Positions 8,847-20,120 of a stretch of 64,000 nucleotides of DNA are shown here, piece by piece; within the stretch, counting starts at the first letter, position 1; each line of letters starts with the position of its first letter. The DNA lies in the NCBI RefSeq assembly GCF_000526635.1, contig NZ_JAGL01000001.1:62001-126000 (forward strand), given 5' to 3'. A model generated the notes under the pieces. That model ran no database searches and was not told the origin of the DNA. It was given only the letters and a program-made list of their open reading frames with translations. The DNA is from Aminobacter sp. J41 (lineage in GTDB: Bacteria > Pseudomonadota > Alphaproteobacteria > Rhizobiales > Rhizobiaceae). A program made the translations under genes and the position numbers.

Positions 8847-10322
8847 ATGGAATGGATCACCGGCTTCTTCTCACTTCTCGATAGCCTGACCTGGGGATGG
8901 GCGCTTATTCCGATCCTCGTGGTCTTCGGCATCTTCATCACGGCGATGACCGGCTTCGTCCAGTTCGAATACTTCTTCCGCATGTTCCGGGTCCTGACGT
9001 CGGACGACGAGGGCGCGGACCCCAACGCGGTCAGTGCACGTCAGGCACTGCTCGTTTCGGTTGGCGGTCGCGTGGGCGGCGGCAACATCGCCGGCGTCGC
9101 GGTGGCGATTACGCTTGGCGGTCCGGGCGCCGTATTCTGGATGTGGGCGATCGCGCTGGTCGGCATGGCAACGAGCCTCGTCGAATGCACGCTGGCGCAG
9201 CTCTACAAGCGCAGCGTCGGCGACGGCACCTATCGCGGTGGTCCGGCTTCCTACATCATCCACGGCATCGGCCAGCGCTACCGGTGGCTCGCCATCCTCT
9301 ACGCCATCTGCCTGATGGCCGCCTTTGCTTTCGGCTTCAACGCGTTCCAGGGCAACACCTTTGCCGGCGCAGTCAATGAAGGCTTCGGCGTCGACCGGAT
9401 CTGGCCGGCGATCGCGCTCGTCATCATCACCGCCTTCATTGTCTACGGCGGCATCAAGCGTATCGCCAAGGCGTCGGACATCATCATCCCGATCATGGCG
9501 CTCGGCTACATCGCGCTCGCGCTGCTCACGATCATCGTCAACATCACCGAACTCCCGGGGGTGCTGTGGAGCATCGTCGCCAACGCGTTCGGTCTTGAGG
9601 AAGCCGTCAGCGGCGGCGTCGGTGCGGCGCTCGCGCAAGGCCTGCGGCGCGGCCTGTTCTCGAACGAGGCGGGTCTCGGCTCCGCACCCAACGTGGCGGC
9701 CACCGCGCTGGTGCGTCACCCGATGAGCCAGGGCATCACGCAGTCGCTGTCGGTGTTCATCGACACCATCGTCATCTGCACCTGCACCGCCTTCCTCATC
9801 CTGCTCAGCCCGGTCTACCAGCCGGGGGCAGAAGGCATCGACGGCATCGTGCTGACGCAGCAGTCGCTGGCCAGCCAGTTCGGCACCTGGTCGCTGTACT
9901 ACCTGACCATCATGATCGTGCTCTTCTCGTTCTCGACGATCATCTACAACTACTATCTCGGCGAGACGGCGCTGTCGGTGATGACGACGCATCCGGTCGC
10001 CGTGCACATCCTGCGAATAGCCGTGGTCGCTATGGCCTTCCTCGGCGCGATCGCGCCGGGCGCAACCTCGGTGTTCTTCTTCTCCGATCCGCTGATGGGC
10101 TTGCTCGCGCTGGTCAATCTGGTCGCCATCATGATGCTGTTCCCCGTCGCCCTGCGCGTGCTCAACGATTACCGGGCGCAGCTGGCAGCCGGTATCTCAC
10201 GGCCGGTGTTCAACCCCGACGACTTCAGGGATCTCGACATCGATCCAACCGCATGGCCCTATGCCAAGGAGGCACAGCCCTACGCCAAGCCTTTGCGGCA
10301 CGAAGGCGAAGCCATCGTCTGA
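8847..10322 (+). CDS. Alanine/glycine:cation symporter family protein (AGCS)
   Basis: Inner-membrane Na+-coupled amino-acid symporter of the AGCS family (AlsT/DagA type), most likely taking up alanine or glycine. It has 491 residues and about ten hydrophobic segments. AGCS marks include SVGGRVGGGNIAGVAVAITL near residue 70, GGPGAVFWMW, and GLRRGLFSNEAGLGSAPN near residue 265, the FSNEAGxGSAP family signature. ATG 8847 follows AGGGGA; an upstream in-frame ATG (8769) would add a charged, non-membrane stretch. It diverges from glcB and converges on hyuA with a 30-bp gap. The exact substrate cannot be read from sequence. Confidence 0.92.
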   Translation: MEWITGFFSLLDSLTWGWALIPILVVFGIFITAMTGFVQFEYFFRMFRVLTSDDEGADPNAVSARQALLVSVGGRVGGGNIAGVAVAITLGGPGAVFWMWAIALVGMATSLVECTLAQLYKRSVGDGTYRGGPASYIIHGIGQRYRWLAILYAICLMAAFAFGFNAFQGNTFAGAVNEGFGVDRIWPAIALVIITAFIVYGGIKRIAKASDIIIPIMALGYIALALLTIIVNITELPGVLWSIVANAFGLEEAVSGGVGAALAQGLRRGLFSNEAGLGSAPNVAATALVRHPMSQGITQSLSVFIDTIVICTCTAFLILLSPVYQPGAEGIDGIVLTQQSLASQFGTWSLYYLTIMIVLFSFSTIIYNYYLGETALSVMTTHPVAVHILRIAVVAMAFLGAIAPGATSVFFFSDPLMGLLALVNLVAIMMLFPVALRVLNDYRAQLAAGISRPVFNPDDFRDLDIDPTAWPYAKEAQPYAKPLRHEGEAIV

Positions 10323-10352
10323 CGCTGAGGTCAGGCGGACACGCGAAACTGG

Positions 10353-12380
10353 TCAGGCCGCGATACGCGGCCTGCCCGAAGCCGTCGCGGTAATCACCGC
10401 TTCCACGAAGGTACGCTGGCCCTCGACGGTAGCGGTGCGGATGTCGCGGTCGAGCACGATCTCGGCATCGTCAGCCCCGGCCTGCTCGGCACGGCGCGCA
10501 GCCGCATCGCGCACCAGACGCGTCGCTTCCTCCATCGCCCTTTCCTCGTCGCCGAAATCAATCGGCCCCTCGGACGACGACACGCGGAAGATGCCGGCTT
10601 GCGGCTGGCTGATCTGGATTTCCGCAGACACCCTCACCTGCCCGACCACAGCGCCCAGCGCATTGGCGACGTCGGTGTCTTCCGGCACCACGCAGTCGTT
10701 TCCGACGAGGCCCGAAAGCTTCGCATAGTGCAGCGGGGCGGAGGCGCCGAGGCCAATCACCGGCCGGTCGAGCGCAAGCGTCATTTTCGTGATGCCGTGG
10801 CGCTGTTCGAGCGCGCGCTGCACCAGCTCGTGGTTGACCGCATCCGAGCCGTGGAAGCCGTCCTCGGCAAAGGCCGTCTCGAGAATGACTTCGGCCGAGC
10901 GCCGAGTCAGCGCCGCCAGCACCATTTCCGACACCTCTTCCGGCGCCGAGGCGATCGGCTCACCGCGCCCGTCCTTGCGCTTGGCAAACAGCGTTGCGCC
11001 CAGCCGCGCGGCTTCCGCGTTCCAGTTTGACTGGCGTCCAAGCACATGCGCCGCATCCGAGGGCGTGAAGCCGGAAATGTGCACCAGCCCGCGCGCGACC
11101 AGCCGGTTGAGCGTCGCTGCCTGCGCGTTCGAGGTCAGCAGCCGGTCGAGTGGCTGCGGGTCCGCAGAGATCGTCGCGTAGAGCTTTTCCTCCGCCGGCG
11201 TCAGCCCGGCCGCGTGGCGGTCGGGAACGCCGGTGCGCAGCGCAAAGCGGCCGTCGAGCCGGCCCATCGTCGTCGCGCGAACCTGTCGCTCCAGCGCCTC
11301 GATGACGCTTTCATGCCGGCTTGCCGCCAGCGACAGCGGCACCAGTCGGCGTGGTCCCAGCACGATGCGCGGACGCAGGCCGCCGTCCTCAAGTGAAACC
11401 TCGGAGTCGCCGCCGAGGCCAAAAGTGTGCATCGCCACCGCCTCGACCATGGTGCGGAAGCCGCCGACGGTGGCACCCTCCGGGTCAAGCCGCGGCCGGC
11501 CGCCGTCGAGCACCGCAACGTCGGTCGTCGTGCCGCCGATGTCGGAGACAACCGCATCGTCGAGGCCGGTGAGGTGCCGCGCGCCGACGAGGCTGGCGGC
11601 CGGGCCGGACAAGATCGTCTCGATCGGTCGGCGCCGGGCAAAGGAGGCAGACACCAGCGCGCCATCGCCGCGTACCATCATCAGCGGCGCCGCAATCCCG
11701 CGCGCGGCGAGAAAACCTTCAGTCGCCGCGATCAGCCGGTCGATCATCGAGATCAGCCGGGCATTGAGCAGCGTCGTCAGCGCACGGCGCGGCCCGCCGA
11801 GTTTGGCCGACAGCTCGTGGCTCGACGTCACGGGGAGCCCGGTGCGCTCGCGGATGAGTTCGGAGACTGCCAGCTCATGCGCCGGGTTGCGCACGGCAAA
11901 GTAGGCACAGACGGCAAAGCCGGTGACGCTTGTCCCAAGTTCCGGCAGCGCTTCTTCCAGCTTCGAGGTGTCGAGCAGCTGCGCGTTGCCGTGCACGTCA
12001 TGACCGCCGGGAATGAAGATCACCGGGTCGGAGCCGAGTGCCGCGCGCAGCCCTGCGCGATCAAGATCGTCCTCGGAAAAGCCGACCATAACGAGCGCGA
12101 CGCGCCCGCCCTGCCCTTCCACCAGCGCATTGGTGGCGAGCGTCGTCGACATCGACACCAGCCGGATGCTCGCGGCCGGCACCGCCGCCTTTTCAAGCAC
12201 CCGGTCCACCGCGCCGGAAATGCCTTCGGCGAGGTCGTGGCGGGTCGTCAGCGACTTTGCCTTGGCGAGCACTTCGCCCCTGGGACCCGCGGACTCGTCC
12301 CACAGCACCGCGTCGGTGTATGTACCGCCGGTATCGATGCCGAGAAAAAGGCTGGAAGAGGACTTATCGGAAGCAGACAT
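10353..12380 (-). CDS. Hydantoinase/5-oxoprolinase family protein, HyuA-type subunit
   Basis: A 675-residue ATP-dependent amidohydrolase-type protein of the HyuA/OplaH A-subunit family (N-methylhydantoinase A, acetone carboxylase beta relatives). The N-terminal actin-fold domain has LFLGIDTGGTYTDAVLWD (phosphate-1 loop) and the second loop VVSDIGGTTTDVAVLDGGRP near residue 285. ATG 12380 follows CGGAGCAC; an alternative ATG at 12416 adds an unlikely tail. These enzymes normally work with a HyuB subunit encoded beside them. None is present here, so this is a solitary HyuA and its substrate is unknown. It faces the AGCS transporter convergently and diverges from miaB. Confidence 0.88.
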   Translation of the reverse strand: MSASDKSSSSLFLGIDTGGTYTDAVLWDESAGPRGEVLAKAKSLTTRHDLAEGISGAVDRVLEKAAVPAASIRLVSMSTTLATNALVEGQGGRVALVMVGFSEDDLDRAGLRAALGSDPVIFIPGGHDVHGNAQLLDTSKLEEALPELGTSVTGFAVCAYFAVRNPAHELAVSELIRERTGLPVTSSHELSAKLGGPRRALTTLLNARLISMIDRLIAATEGFLAARGIAAPLMMVRGDGALVSASFARRRPIETILSGPAASLVGARHLTGLDDAVVSDIGGTTTDVAVLDGGRPRLDPEGATVGGFRTMVEAVAMHTFGLGGDSEVSLEDGGLRPRIVLGPRRLVPLSLAASRHESVIEALERQVRATTMGRLDGRFALRTGVPDRHAAGLTPAEEKLYATISADPQPLDRLLTSNAQAATLNRLVARGLVHISGFTPSDAAHVLGRQSNWNAEAARLGATLFAKRKDGRGEPIASAPEEVSEMVLAALTRRSAEVILETAFAEDGFHGSDAVNHELVQRALEQRHGITKMTLALDRPVIGLGASAPLHYAKLSGLVGNDCVVPEDTDVANALGAVVGQVRVSAEIQISQPQAGIFRVSSSEGPIDFGDEERAMEEATRLVRDAAARRAEQAGADDAEIVLDRDIRTATVEGQRTFVEAVITATASGRPRIAA

Positions 12381-12452
12381 GTGCTCCGCTTTAGCCGAAG
12401 GCGCGCACCAAAGCATCTGTCATTTGCGACCGAAAAGCGTTAGAGACGCGGC

Positions 12453-13856
<1,404 letters not shown>

Positions 13857-13879
13857 GGCCTACCGAGGAGAGACGTTAT

Positions 13880-14923
13880 TTGAGCGCCGCCACCGACCTG
13901 AAAGCACTGCCCTCCGGGGCATCTGACATGGCGCACATCGTCCTGACCTTCGACAACAACAAACTCGCGAGTGCCCTCTACGGGCAGTTCGACGAGAACC
14001 TCGCAAGGCTGGAACAGAAGCTCGGCATCGAAATCAGCTCCAAGGGCAACCAGCTCAGCATCAAGGGCGAGCCAACGGCGGCGGAACATGCGCGCCGTGC
14101 GCTCGATTATCTCTACGAGTTGCTGCAGAAAGGCGCCGAGCTCTCGCCGTCGGACGTCGACGGCGCGGTGCGGATCGCAGTCGCCACCGACGACCAGCTG
14201 ACGCTGCCGACACTCGAACGCAAGGGCAAGATGAACGCCGCGCAGATATCGACCCGAAAGCGCACGATCTATGCGCGGTCCGCCAACCAGGACGCGTATA
14301 TGCGCGCGCTGGAGCGCTCCGAGCTCGTGTTCGGCATCGGCCCGGCCGGTACCGGCAAGACCTACCTCGCCGTCGCGCACGCGGCGATGCTGCTCGAGCG
14401 CGGCCTGGTTGAGCGCATCATCCTCTCGCGCCCCGCCGTCGAGGCCGGCGAGCGCCTCGGCTTCCTGCCGGGCGACATGAAGGAGAAGGTCGACCCCTAT
14501 CTTCGCCCGCTCTACGACGCGCTCTACGACATGATCCCGGCCGACAAGGTCGAACGCGCGATTGCCGCCGAGGTCATCGAGATCGCCCCGCTCGCCTTCA
14601 TGCGCGGCCGCACGCTGCGCAATGCCGCCGTGATCCTCGACGAGGCGCAGAACACCACATCGATGCAGATGAAGATGTTCCTGACGCGTCTCGGCGAAGG
14701 CAGCCGCATGATCGTCACCGGCGATCCCTCGCAAATCGACCTGCCGCCGAACACCCGTTCGGGCCTGGTCGAGGCGCTGCAGGTGCTGGACGGCGTGCCG
14801 GGTATCGTGACGGTCCGATTCAGCGACGTCGACGTCGTGCGCCATCACCTGGTCGCCGAGATCGTCAAGGCTTATGACCGGCACGGCGCGGGCGCCGGGC
14901 CGAAGGGACGCGAAGACATTTGA
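13880..14923 (+). CDS. ybeZ: PhoH-family ATPase (YbeZ)
   Basis: PhoH-like P-loop ATPase of the YbeZ type, a partner of the YbeY endoribonuclease in RNA and ribosome metabolism. It has 347 residues with a KH-like N-terminal region (about 20-90), Walker A GPAGTGKT (154-161) and Walker [14 protein letters not shown] (about 250). The start is TTG 13880 after GAGGAG, giving [10 protein letters not shown]. The stop overlaps the ybeY start by 4 bp, so the two proteins are translationally coupled. Confidence 0.94.
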   Translation: MSAATDLKALPSGASDMAHIVLTFDNNKLASALYGQFDENLARLEQKLGIEISSKGNQLSIKGEPTAAEHARRALDYLYELLQKGAELSPSDVDGAVRIAVATDDQLTLPTLERKGKMNAAQISTRKRTIYARSANQDAYMRALERSELVFGIGPAGTGKTYLAVAHAAMLLERGLVERIILSRPAVEAGERLGFLPGDMKEKVDPYLRPLYDALYDMIPADKVERAIAAEVIEIAPLAFMRGRTLRNAAVILDEAQNTTSMQMKMFLTRLGEGSRMIVTGDPSQIDLPPNTRSGLVEALQVLDGVPGIVTVRFSDVDVVRHHLVAEIVKAYDRHGAGAGPKGREDI

Positions 14924-15384
14924 TCGACATTGACATCACCGTCGAGGCCGGCAGCTGGGCTCCGGAGGAGACTCTTCACGCGATTGTGAACACTGCCGTT
15001 GACGCGTGCCTCGCCGAGCTTGGCCTCGAAGGCGACAGCGAGCTTTCGCTGCTGTTCACCGACGATGCGCACATCCAGGTCCTCAACCGCGAATGGCGCG
15101 GCAAGGACAAGCCGACAAATGTGCTGTCGTTTCCGGCATTTGACACCGCTCCGGGCGACCCGCTGTCGCCCATGATGGGCGACATCGTCATCGCCTACGA
15201 GACGGTCGAATCCGAGGCCACTCTGGAAAAAAAGCCGTTCGATCACCATCTCACGCATCTGATCGTACACGGACAGCTGCACCTGCTAGGATACGATCAC
15301 GAGGACGAGGAAGAGGCCGAGGAGATGGAGGCGCTTGAGCGCCGTATCCTTGCCAGACTTGATATTCCCGATCCATATGAGTAA
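14920..15384 (+). CDS. ybeY: Endoribonuclease YbeY
   Basis: Zinc-dependent single-strand endoribonuclease used in 16S rRNA 3'-end maturation and ribosome quality control. It has 154 residues. The metal site [11 protein letters not shown] supplies three histidines (H117, H121, H127) in the H-x3-H-x5-H pattern typical of YbeY. The start is TTG 14920 within the phoH stop (TTGA overlap). The following corC gene starts 27 bp after its stop. Confidence 0.95.
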   Translation: MIDIDITVEAGSWAPEETLHAIVNTAVDACLAELGLEGDSELSLLFTDDAHIQVLNREWRGKDKPTNVLSFPAFDTAPGDPLSPMMGDIVIAYETVESEATLEKKPFDHHLTHLIVHGQLHLLGYDHEDEEEAEEMEALERRILARLDIPDPYE

Positions 15385-15411
15385 CTGGAATCGTCCAACG
15401 ATCTGGAAGCG

Positions 15412-16527
15412 ATGAACGAGAACGCACAGAAGGCCGCCCCTGCAGAGCAGGGTAATGGCGGCCAGCAGGGCGCCGAACAATCTGGCGAAGCCCACAGTAC
15501 ATCCGCCGGGCGAACCGGCGCGATACCATCCATCATAGACCGTCTGTTCGGACGATTCCGGCATCGGAACGGCTCGAATCTGCGTGAAGACCTGGCTGAC
15601 GCCCTTTCCGACGACGCCACGGAGGACACGGGATCGACCTTCTCGCCGGCCGAACGCGCGATGCTCAACAACATCCTGCGGCTGCGCGAACTGCGCGTCG
15701 AGGACGTCATGGTGCCGCGCGCCGACATCGAGGCGATCGACCTCTCGACCAAGCTCGGTGATCTGCTGATGCTGTTCGAGGAGTCCGGCCGCTCGCGTAT
15801 GCCGGTCTACCACGAGAACCTCGATGACCCGCGCGGTATGGTTCATATCCGCGACGTCGTCGGCCATGTCACCCGCCTGGCGAAGCAGAAGCGCCGCGGC
15901 CGCAAGAACGGCCACAGCAGCGGTTCGCTCGACCTTGCCAATGTCGACCTGTCGCAGACGGTCGAAGAGGCGAACATCATTCGTCCGGTGCTGTTCGTGC
16001 CGCCGTCCATGCTTGCATCAGACCTGATGGCGCGCATGCAGGCCGAGCGCATCCAGATGGCGCTGGTGATCGACGAATATGGCGGCACCGACGGCCTCGT
16101 CTCGCTGGAGGACGTGGTCGAGATGGTCGTTGGCGACATCGAAGACGAGCACGACGATGACGAACCGATGATCGTCCGCGCGTCCGAAGGCGTGTTCCTG
16201 GTCGATGCGAAGGCGGAGATCGAGGAAGTCGCGGAAGTAATTGGCGACGCCTTCAAGGCGGGCGAACATGCCGAGGACGTCGACACGATCGGCGGCATGA
16301 TCTTCAACACGCTGGGCCGTGTTCCGGCCCGTGGCGAAGTCGTCCGTGCGATCCCGGGCTTCGAGTTCCACGTTCTCGATGCGGACCCGCGCCGCGTCAA
16401 GCGCGTGCGCATCGTCCAGACGAGGGTGGCGGCAGAACGCCGCCGCGCCGCTGCAAAATCCGCAGCGCGTGAGGAACAGGGCGCTACTGATGCGCTCGCT
16501 AGCCAGCCGGAAGCGGCTTCGAATTAG
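15412..16527 (+). CDS. CBS-domain protein, CorC/YbeX (HlyC/CorC family)
   Basis: Cytosolic CBS-pair protein of the YbeX/CorC family, linked to Mg2+/Co2+ efflux and, by its operon with ybeZY, to ribosome metabolism. It has 371 residues: a low-complexity Gln/Ala N-terminus, a CBS pair from about residue 90 to 245 (VMVPRADIEAIDL, RMPVYHENLDDPRGMVHIRD, LVIDEYGGTDGLVSLEDVVE), then the CorC_HlyC domain (IGGMIFNTLGRVPARGE, about 295) and a basic Ala-rich tail. It has no membrane segments, unlike HlyC/CNNM membrane forms. lnt, its normal next gene, is absent here and lies about 38 kb away. Confidence 0.92.
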   Translation: MNENAQKAAPAEQGNGGQQGAEQSGEAHSTSAGRTGAIPSIIDRLFGRFRHRNGSNLREDLADALSDDATEDTGSTFSPAERAMLNNILRLRELRVEDVMVPRADIEAIDLSTKLGDLLMLFEESGRSRMPVYHENLDDPRGMVHIRDVVGHVTRLAKQKRRGRKNGHSSGSLDLANVDLSQTVEEANIIRPVLFVPPSMLASDLMARMQAERIQMALVIDEYGGTDGLVSLEDVVEMVVGDIEDEHDDDEPMIVRASEGVFLVDAKAEIEEVAEVIGDAFKAGEHAEDVDTIGGMIFNTLGRVPARGEVVRAIPGFEFHVLDADPRRVKRVRIVQTRVAAERRRAAAKSAAREEQGATDALASQPEAASN

Positions 16528-16574
16528 CGCAATTCCAGGAAAAGTGGAAACCGGTTTTCCGTCCGGAAATGCGC
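16527..16574. repeat. Rhizobial-type palindromic intergenic element at corC/tadC junction
   Basis: The 59-bp gap between corC and tadC is filled by an imperfect palindrome: GCGCAATTCC-AG-GGAAAA near one end, TTTTCC-GTCC-GGAAATGCGC at the other, around GTGGAAACCGG. The arms differ at one position. Elements reading ...CCAGGAAAAGTG...TTTTCCGTCCGGAA... are, as I recall, very common in rhizobial intergenic DNA. It may also act as a terminator for these convergent genes. Confidence 0.75.
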
Positions 16575-16586
16575 TAAAGCAAAGAC

Positions 16587-17585
16587 TTAGTTCGGAAAGA
16601 TCCCGCGTTCGGCCACCTGAATACCGGCCGGACCGAGGATCACGGCAAACAGCACCGGCAGAAAGAACAGGATCATCGGCACTGTCAGCTTCGGCGGCAG
16701 TGCCGCGGCTTTCTTCTCGGCCTCGTTCATGCGCATGTCGCGGCTTTCGGCGGCGAGCACGCGCAGCGCGTGCGCAACGGGCGTACCGTATCGTTCTGCC
16801 TGTGTGAGCGCCTGCGTCACGCTCTTCACCGTCTCGAGGCCCGTGCGTGCGGCAAGGTTTTCGTAGGCCTGGCGGCGCTCCTGCAGGAACGACAGCTCGG
16901 CATTGGTCAGCACGAATTCTTCTGCCAGTTCCACCGACTGCGCGCCGATCTCATCGGCGACGCGGCGGAACGCCGCCTCAACCGACATGCCAGATTCCAC
17001 ACAGATCAGCAGAAGGTCGAGCGCATCCGGCCAGGCGCGCTGGATCGACTGCTTGCGCTTCTGCGCACGGTTCGAGACGTAGAGGATCGGCGCATAGAAG
17101 CCCGCATAGGCCAGCAGGACGCAGACGAACAGCTTCATGAACACCGGCTGCTCGGCCAGCCCGCCCATGACGAAGATGTAGAACAGGCCAAGGGCGAAAC
17201 CGACGAACGGCAGCACCAGCCGGAAGAACAGGAAGTAGGTCAGCGGGTTCTGGCCGCGGAAGCCCGCGACCTTCAACTTGTTGACCGTGTTCTCGTCGGC
17301 GAGTGCGCGCTTGAGATCCAAGCGTTCCACCAGCTTGCGCATGCCGGCCGGCGTTGCCTCCTCGCGCAGGCCGCGGCGGCGCCGATCGGCCTCTGCCGCG
17401 AGGCGTGCACGCTGCTGCGCGCGCAGCTCGTCGCGCTCGATCGCCACTGCCTTCATGCGCGCCTTGAGCGGATCGCCGCTCAGCGACGGCATCAGCGTCA
17501 TCACCGTGACGAACACGGCGATCGACACGACCAGCGCCGCCACGAAGGAAGGATCGGTTACGGCATCGGCGACCAGCTTGATCAT
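16587..17585 (-). CDS. tadC: Tad pilus inner-membrane platform protein TadC
   Basis: Type II secretion F-family membrane protein that, with TadB, forms the inner-membrane platform driven by the TadA ATPase for Flp pilus assembly. It has 332 residues: an N-terminal membrane segment (about 14-33), paired segments near 120-175 (TYFLFFRLVLPFVGFALGLF), a cytoplasmic T2SSF domain with ALDLLLICVESGMSVEAAFRR and TQAERYGTPVAHALRVLA, and a C-terminal segment VPMILFFLPVLFAVILGPAG. It starts 10 bp after tadB. No TadD-like TPR gene follows: the locus ends at the corC boundary. Confidence 0.93.
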   Translation of the reverse strand: MIKLVADAVTDPSFVAALVVSIAVFVTVMTLMPSLSGDPLKARMKAVAIERDELRAQQRARLAAEADRRRRGLREEATPAGMRKLVERLDLKRALADENTVNKLKVAGFRGQNPLTYFLFFRLVLPFVGFALGLFYIFVMGGLAEQPVFMKLFVCVLLAYAGFYAPILYVSNRAQKRKQSIQRAWPDALDLLLICVESGMSVEAAFRRVADEIGAQSVELAEEFVLTNAELSFLQERRQAYENLAARTGLETVKSVTQALTQAERYGTPVAHALRVLAAESRDMRMNEAEKKAAALPPKLTVPMILFFLPVLFAVILGPAGIQVAERGIFPN

Positions 17586-17595
17586 GCGCAGCCCC

Positions 17596-18597
17596 CTAGA
17601 TCTCGAAATTCATCATCTTCTTCATCACGAAGATGCCCATGGACATCCAGAGGCCGGAGACGACCAGGATGAAGTGGCCCGTCGGATGGACGAAGAGCGG
17701 CATGATGTAGCCCGGGCTCGACAGGTAGACGAGGAAGGCGACGATGAACGGCAGTGCGCCGATGATGACGGCGGATGCCTTCGCTTCCATCGACAGCGCC
17801 TGGATCTTCGCCTTCATCTTCTTGCGGTCGCGCAGCACCTTCGACAGGTTGCCAAGCGCCTCGGAGAGGTTGCCGCCCGCCTGGCTCTGGATCTGGATGA
17901 CGATGCCGAAGAAGCTCGCCTCCGGGCAGGGCATGGTTTCAGGCATGCGCAGAACCGCCTCGGGCAGCGACAGGCCAAGCTGCTGCGATTCCACCACGCG
18001 GCGGAATTCCGTGCGCACCGGCTCCGGCGCCTCGGCCGCGATCAGCCGGACGGCGTCGTTGAGCGGCAGGCCCGATTTCACTGCACGCACGATCACGTCG
18101 AGCGCGTTCGGCAGTTCCGCCAGGAACGCGTTGACGCGGCGGCGGCGGATGAAGGTAACGATCCAGCGCGGCAGGCCGAACATGCCGGCCACGAAGGCGC
18201 CCGGAACGACCAGCAGCGGCGCACCAATCACGAGCGCAATGAACGCGCAGGCAACGCCGCAGATCACCGAATAGACCCAGAACCGCTGAATCGTCAGTTC
18301 TAGGCCCGCCTGCTTGAGCTGGACCTTCAGCGGCGGCTTCCTCGACTTCTGGTCGCGGTTCTTTTCCTTCGCTTCCAGTTCCTTGAGCGAATCCTGCACC
18401 GACTTGCGCCGCCGGGCGACCTCCGCCAGGCGGTCGCGCGAAGCCTTGAGCGAGGCGCCGTCGGTCTCCGCACGCTTGATCGCGTTCAGGCGCTGGCCAA
18501 CCTTGCGCTCGCTCTCGACGGACTTGAACAGCAAGGCATAGGCGAGCGCGCCGGCGCTGATTGCCGCCAGAACCACGAAGACCAAGGTACCGCTCAT
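17596..18597 (-). CDS. tadB: Tad pilus inner-membrane platform protein TadB
   Basis: Partner of TadC in the Tad pilus assembly platform. It has 333 residues: an N-terminal membrane segment ([20 protein letters not shown]), a basic cytoplasmic linker (about 40-95), a membrane pair near residues 110-150, and the T2SSF domain with LPNALDVIVRAVKSGLPLND and QIQSQAGGNLSEALGNLSKV. ATG 18597 overlaps the tadA stop by 4 bp (ATGA). Longer open frame upstream is only read-through of the tadA region and was discarded. Confidence 0.93.
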   Translation of the reverse strand: MSGTLVFVVLAAISAGALAYALLFKSVESERKVGQRLNAIKRAETDGASLKASRDRLAEVARRRKSVQDSLKELEAKEKNRDQKSRKPPLKVQLKQAGLELTIQRFWVYSVICGVACAFIALVIGAPLLVVPGAFVAGMFGLPRWIVTFIRRRRVNAFLAELPNALDVIVRAVKSGLPLNDAVRLIAAEAPEPVRTEFRRVVESQQLGLSLPEAVLRMPETMPCPEASFFGIVIQIQSQAGGNLSEALGNLSKVLRDRKKMKAKIQALSMEAKASAVIIGALPFIVAFLVYLSSPGYIMPLFVHPTGHFILVVSGLWMSMGIFVMKKMMNFEI

Positions 18598-20093
18598 CGT
18601 GCCCCCTTCTCCATCGCCTCGAGCGCGGTGGCGAGACGGGCTTCCTCGCCGTAGTAGCGCGCGCGGTCCCAGAAGGCCGGGCGGCCGACACCGGTCGAGA
18701 TGTGCTGGCCAAGGATGCGGCCCTGTGCGTCCTCGCCCTGGATATCGTAGGTGATCAGGTCCTGCGTGATGATGACGTCGCCTTCCATGCCGATCACCTC
18801 GGTGACGTGGGTGATGCGGCGCGAGCCGTCGCGCAGGCGCGCGGCCTGGATGATGACGTCGACCGAACCGACGATGATCTCGCGAACCGTCTTCTGCGGC
18901 AGCGTGTAGCCGCCCATGGCGATCATCGATTCCATACGGCTCAGGCATTCGCGCGGGCTGTTGGCGTGGATCGTGCCCATCGAACCGTCGTGACCGGTGT
19001 TCATCGCCTGCAGCAGGTCGAACACTTCCGGTCCGCGCACTTCGCCGACGATGATACGTTCGGGGCGCATGCGCAGGCAGTTCTTGACCAGATCACGCAT
19101 GGTGACCTCGCCCTCGCCCTCGAGGTTCGGCGGGCGGGTTTCGAGGCGCACCACGTGCGGCTGCTGCAGCTGCAGTTCCGCCGAGTCCTCGCAGGTGATG
19201 ATGCGCTCGTCGCGGTCGATGTAGTTGGTCAGGCAGTTCAGCAGCGTCGTCTTACCCGAACCGGTACCGCCCGAGATGATGACGTTGCAACGGACGCGGC
19301 CGATGATCTTGAGCACCTCCGCACCTTCCTGCGTGATGGCGCCCAGCCGCACCAGCTGGTCGAGCGTCAGCTTGTCCTTCTTGAACTTGCGGATCGTCAG
19401 CGCCGCGCCGTCGATCGACAGCGGCGGGGCGATGACGTTGACGCGCGAGCCGTCGGGCAGGCGCGCGTCGCAAATCGGGCTCGATTCATCGACGCGGCGG
19501 CCAACCTGGCTGACGATGCGCTGGCAGATGTTCAGGAGTTGCTGGTTGTCGCGGAAGCGGATGCTGGTCTTTTCGACCTTGCCGCCGACTTCGATGTAAA
19601 CCTCTTTCGAGCCGTTCACCATGATGTCGGCGATGTCGTCGCGCGCCAGCAGCGGCTCGAGCGGGCCGTAGCCGAGGACGTCGTTGCAGATGTCCTCGAG
19701 CAGCTCCTCTTGCTCGGAGATGGACATCGCGAAATTCTTGATCGCGATGATGTCGTTGACGATGTCGCGGATTTCCTCGCGCGCCGCGTCGGGTTCGAGC
19801 TTCGCAAGCTGCGACAGGTCGATCGTGTCGATCAGCGCCGTGAAGACCTGGCTCTTGGTGTCGTAGTAGCTGTCGCTGCGCTCGCGCTTCAGGGCCTTCG
19901 GCACCTCTGAGGAAATGGGCGGTGCAAAATCGGCCAGGCGCTGTGACATGCCTCCCATCGGCGCGTCGATCGCCGGGCGCGGCCTGACCGCAACCTCGTC
20001 GAGAACCGGCACGCCGGGTGCGCTCGGCGCTGGCGCGGGCCGGAGTTCCGGCGTCTCGCGCATTCCCCTGTCGTTGCCTCTTCTGCCAAACAT
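18594..20093 (-). CDS. cpaF: Tad pilus assembly ATPase TadA/CpaF
   Basis: Secretion ATPase of the VirB11/PulE superfamily that powers Flp pilus assembly, working at the cytoplasmic face on TadB/TadC. It has 499 residues: a variable Pro-rich N-terminus, an N-terminal domain with [20 protein letters not shown] (about 141-160), Walker [14 protein letters not shown] (GGTGSGKT at 275-282), the Asp box [20 protein letters not shown], Walker [14 protein letters not shown] and the His box [16 protein letters not shown]. All motifs are intact. It lies 27 bp downstream of cpaE. Confidence 0.95.
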   Translation of the reverse strand: MFGRRGNDRGMRETPELRPAPAPSAPGVPVLDEVAVRPRPAIDAPMGGMSQRLADFAPPISSEVPKALKRERSDSYYDTKSQVFTALIDTIDLSQLAKLEPDAAREEIRDIVNDIIAIKNFAMSISEQEELLEDICNDVLGYGPLEPLLARDDIADIMVNGSKEVYIEVGGKVEKTSIRFRDNQQLLNICQRIVSQVGRRVDESSPICDARLPDGSRVNVIAPPLSIDGAALTIRKFKKDKLTLDQLVRLGAITQEGAEVLKIIGRVRCNVIISGGTGSGKTTLLNCLTNYIDRDERIITCEDSAELQLQQPHVVRLETRPPNLEGEGEVTMRDLVKNCLRMRPERIIVGEVRGPEVFDLLQAMNTGHDGSMGTIHANSPRECLSRMESMIAMGGYTLPQKTVREIIVGSVDVIIQAARLRDGSRRITHVTEVIGMEGDVIITQDLITYDIQGEDAQGRILGQHISTGVGRPAFWDRARYYGEEARLATALEAMEKGAR

Positions 20094-20120
20094 CTGAGTG
20101 ACCGCTCGTCCGTACTGGGT

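Noticed and set aside
17596-18948. A tadB protein extended by about 117 residues at its N-terminus
   Set aside because: The extra part is the tadA region read in another frame, rich in Arg and His. The real TadB begins at ATG 18597, which overlaps the tadA stop.
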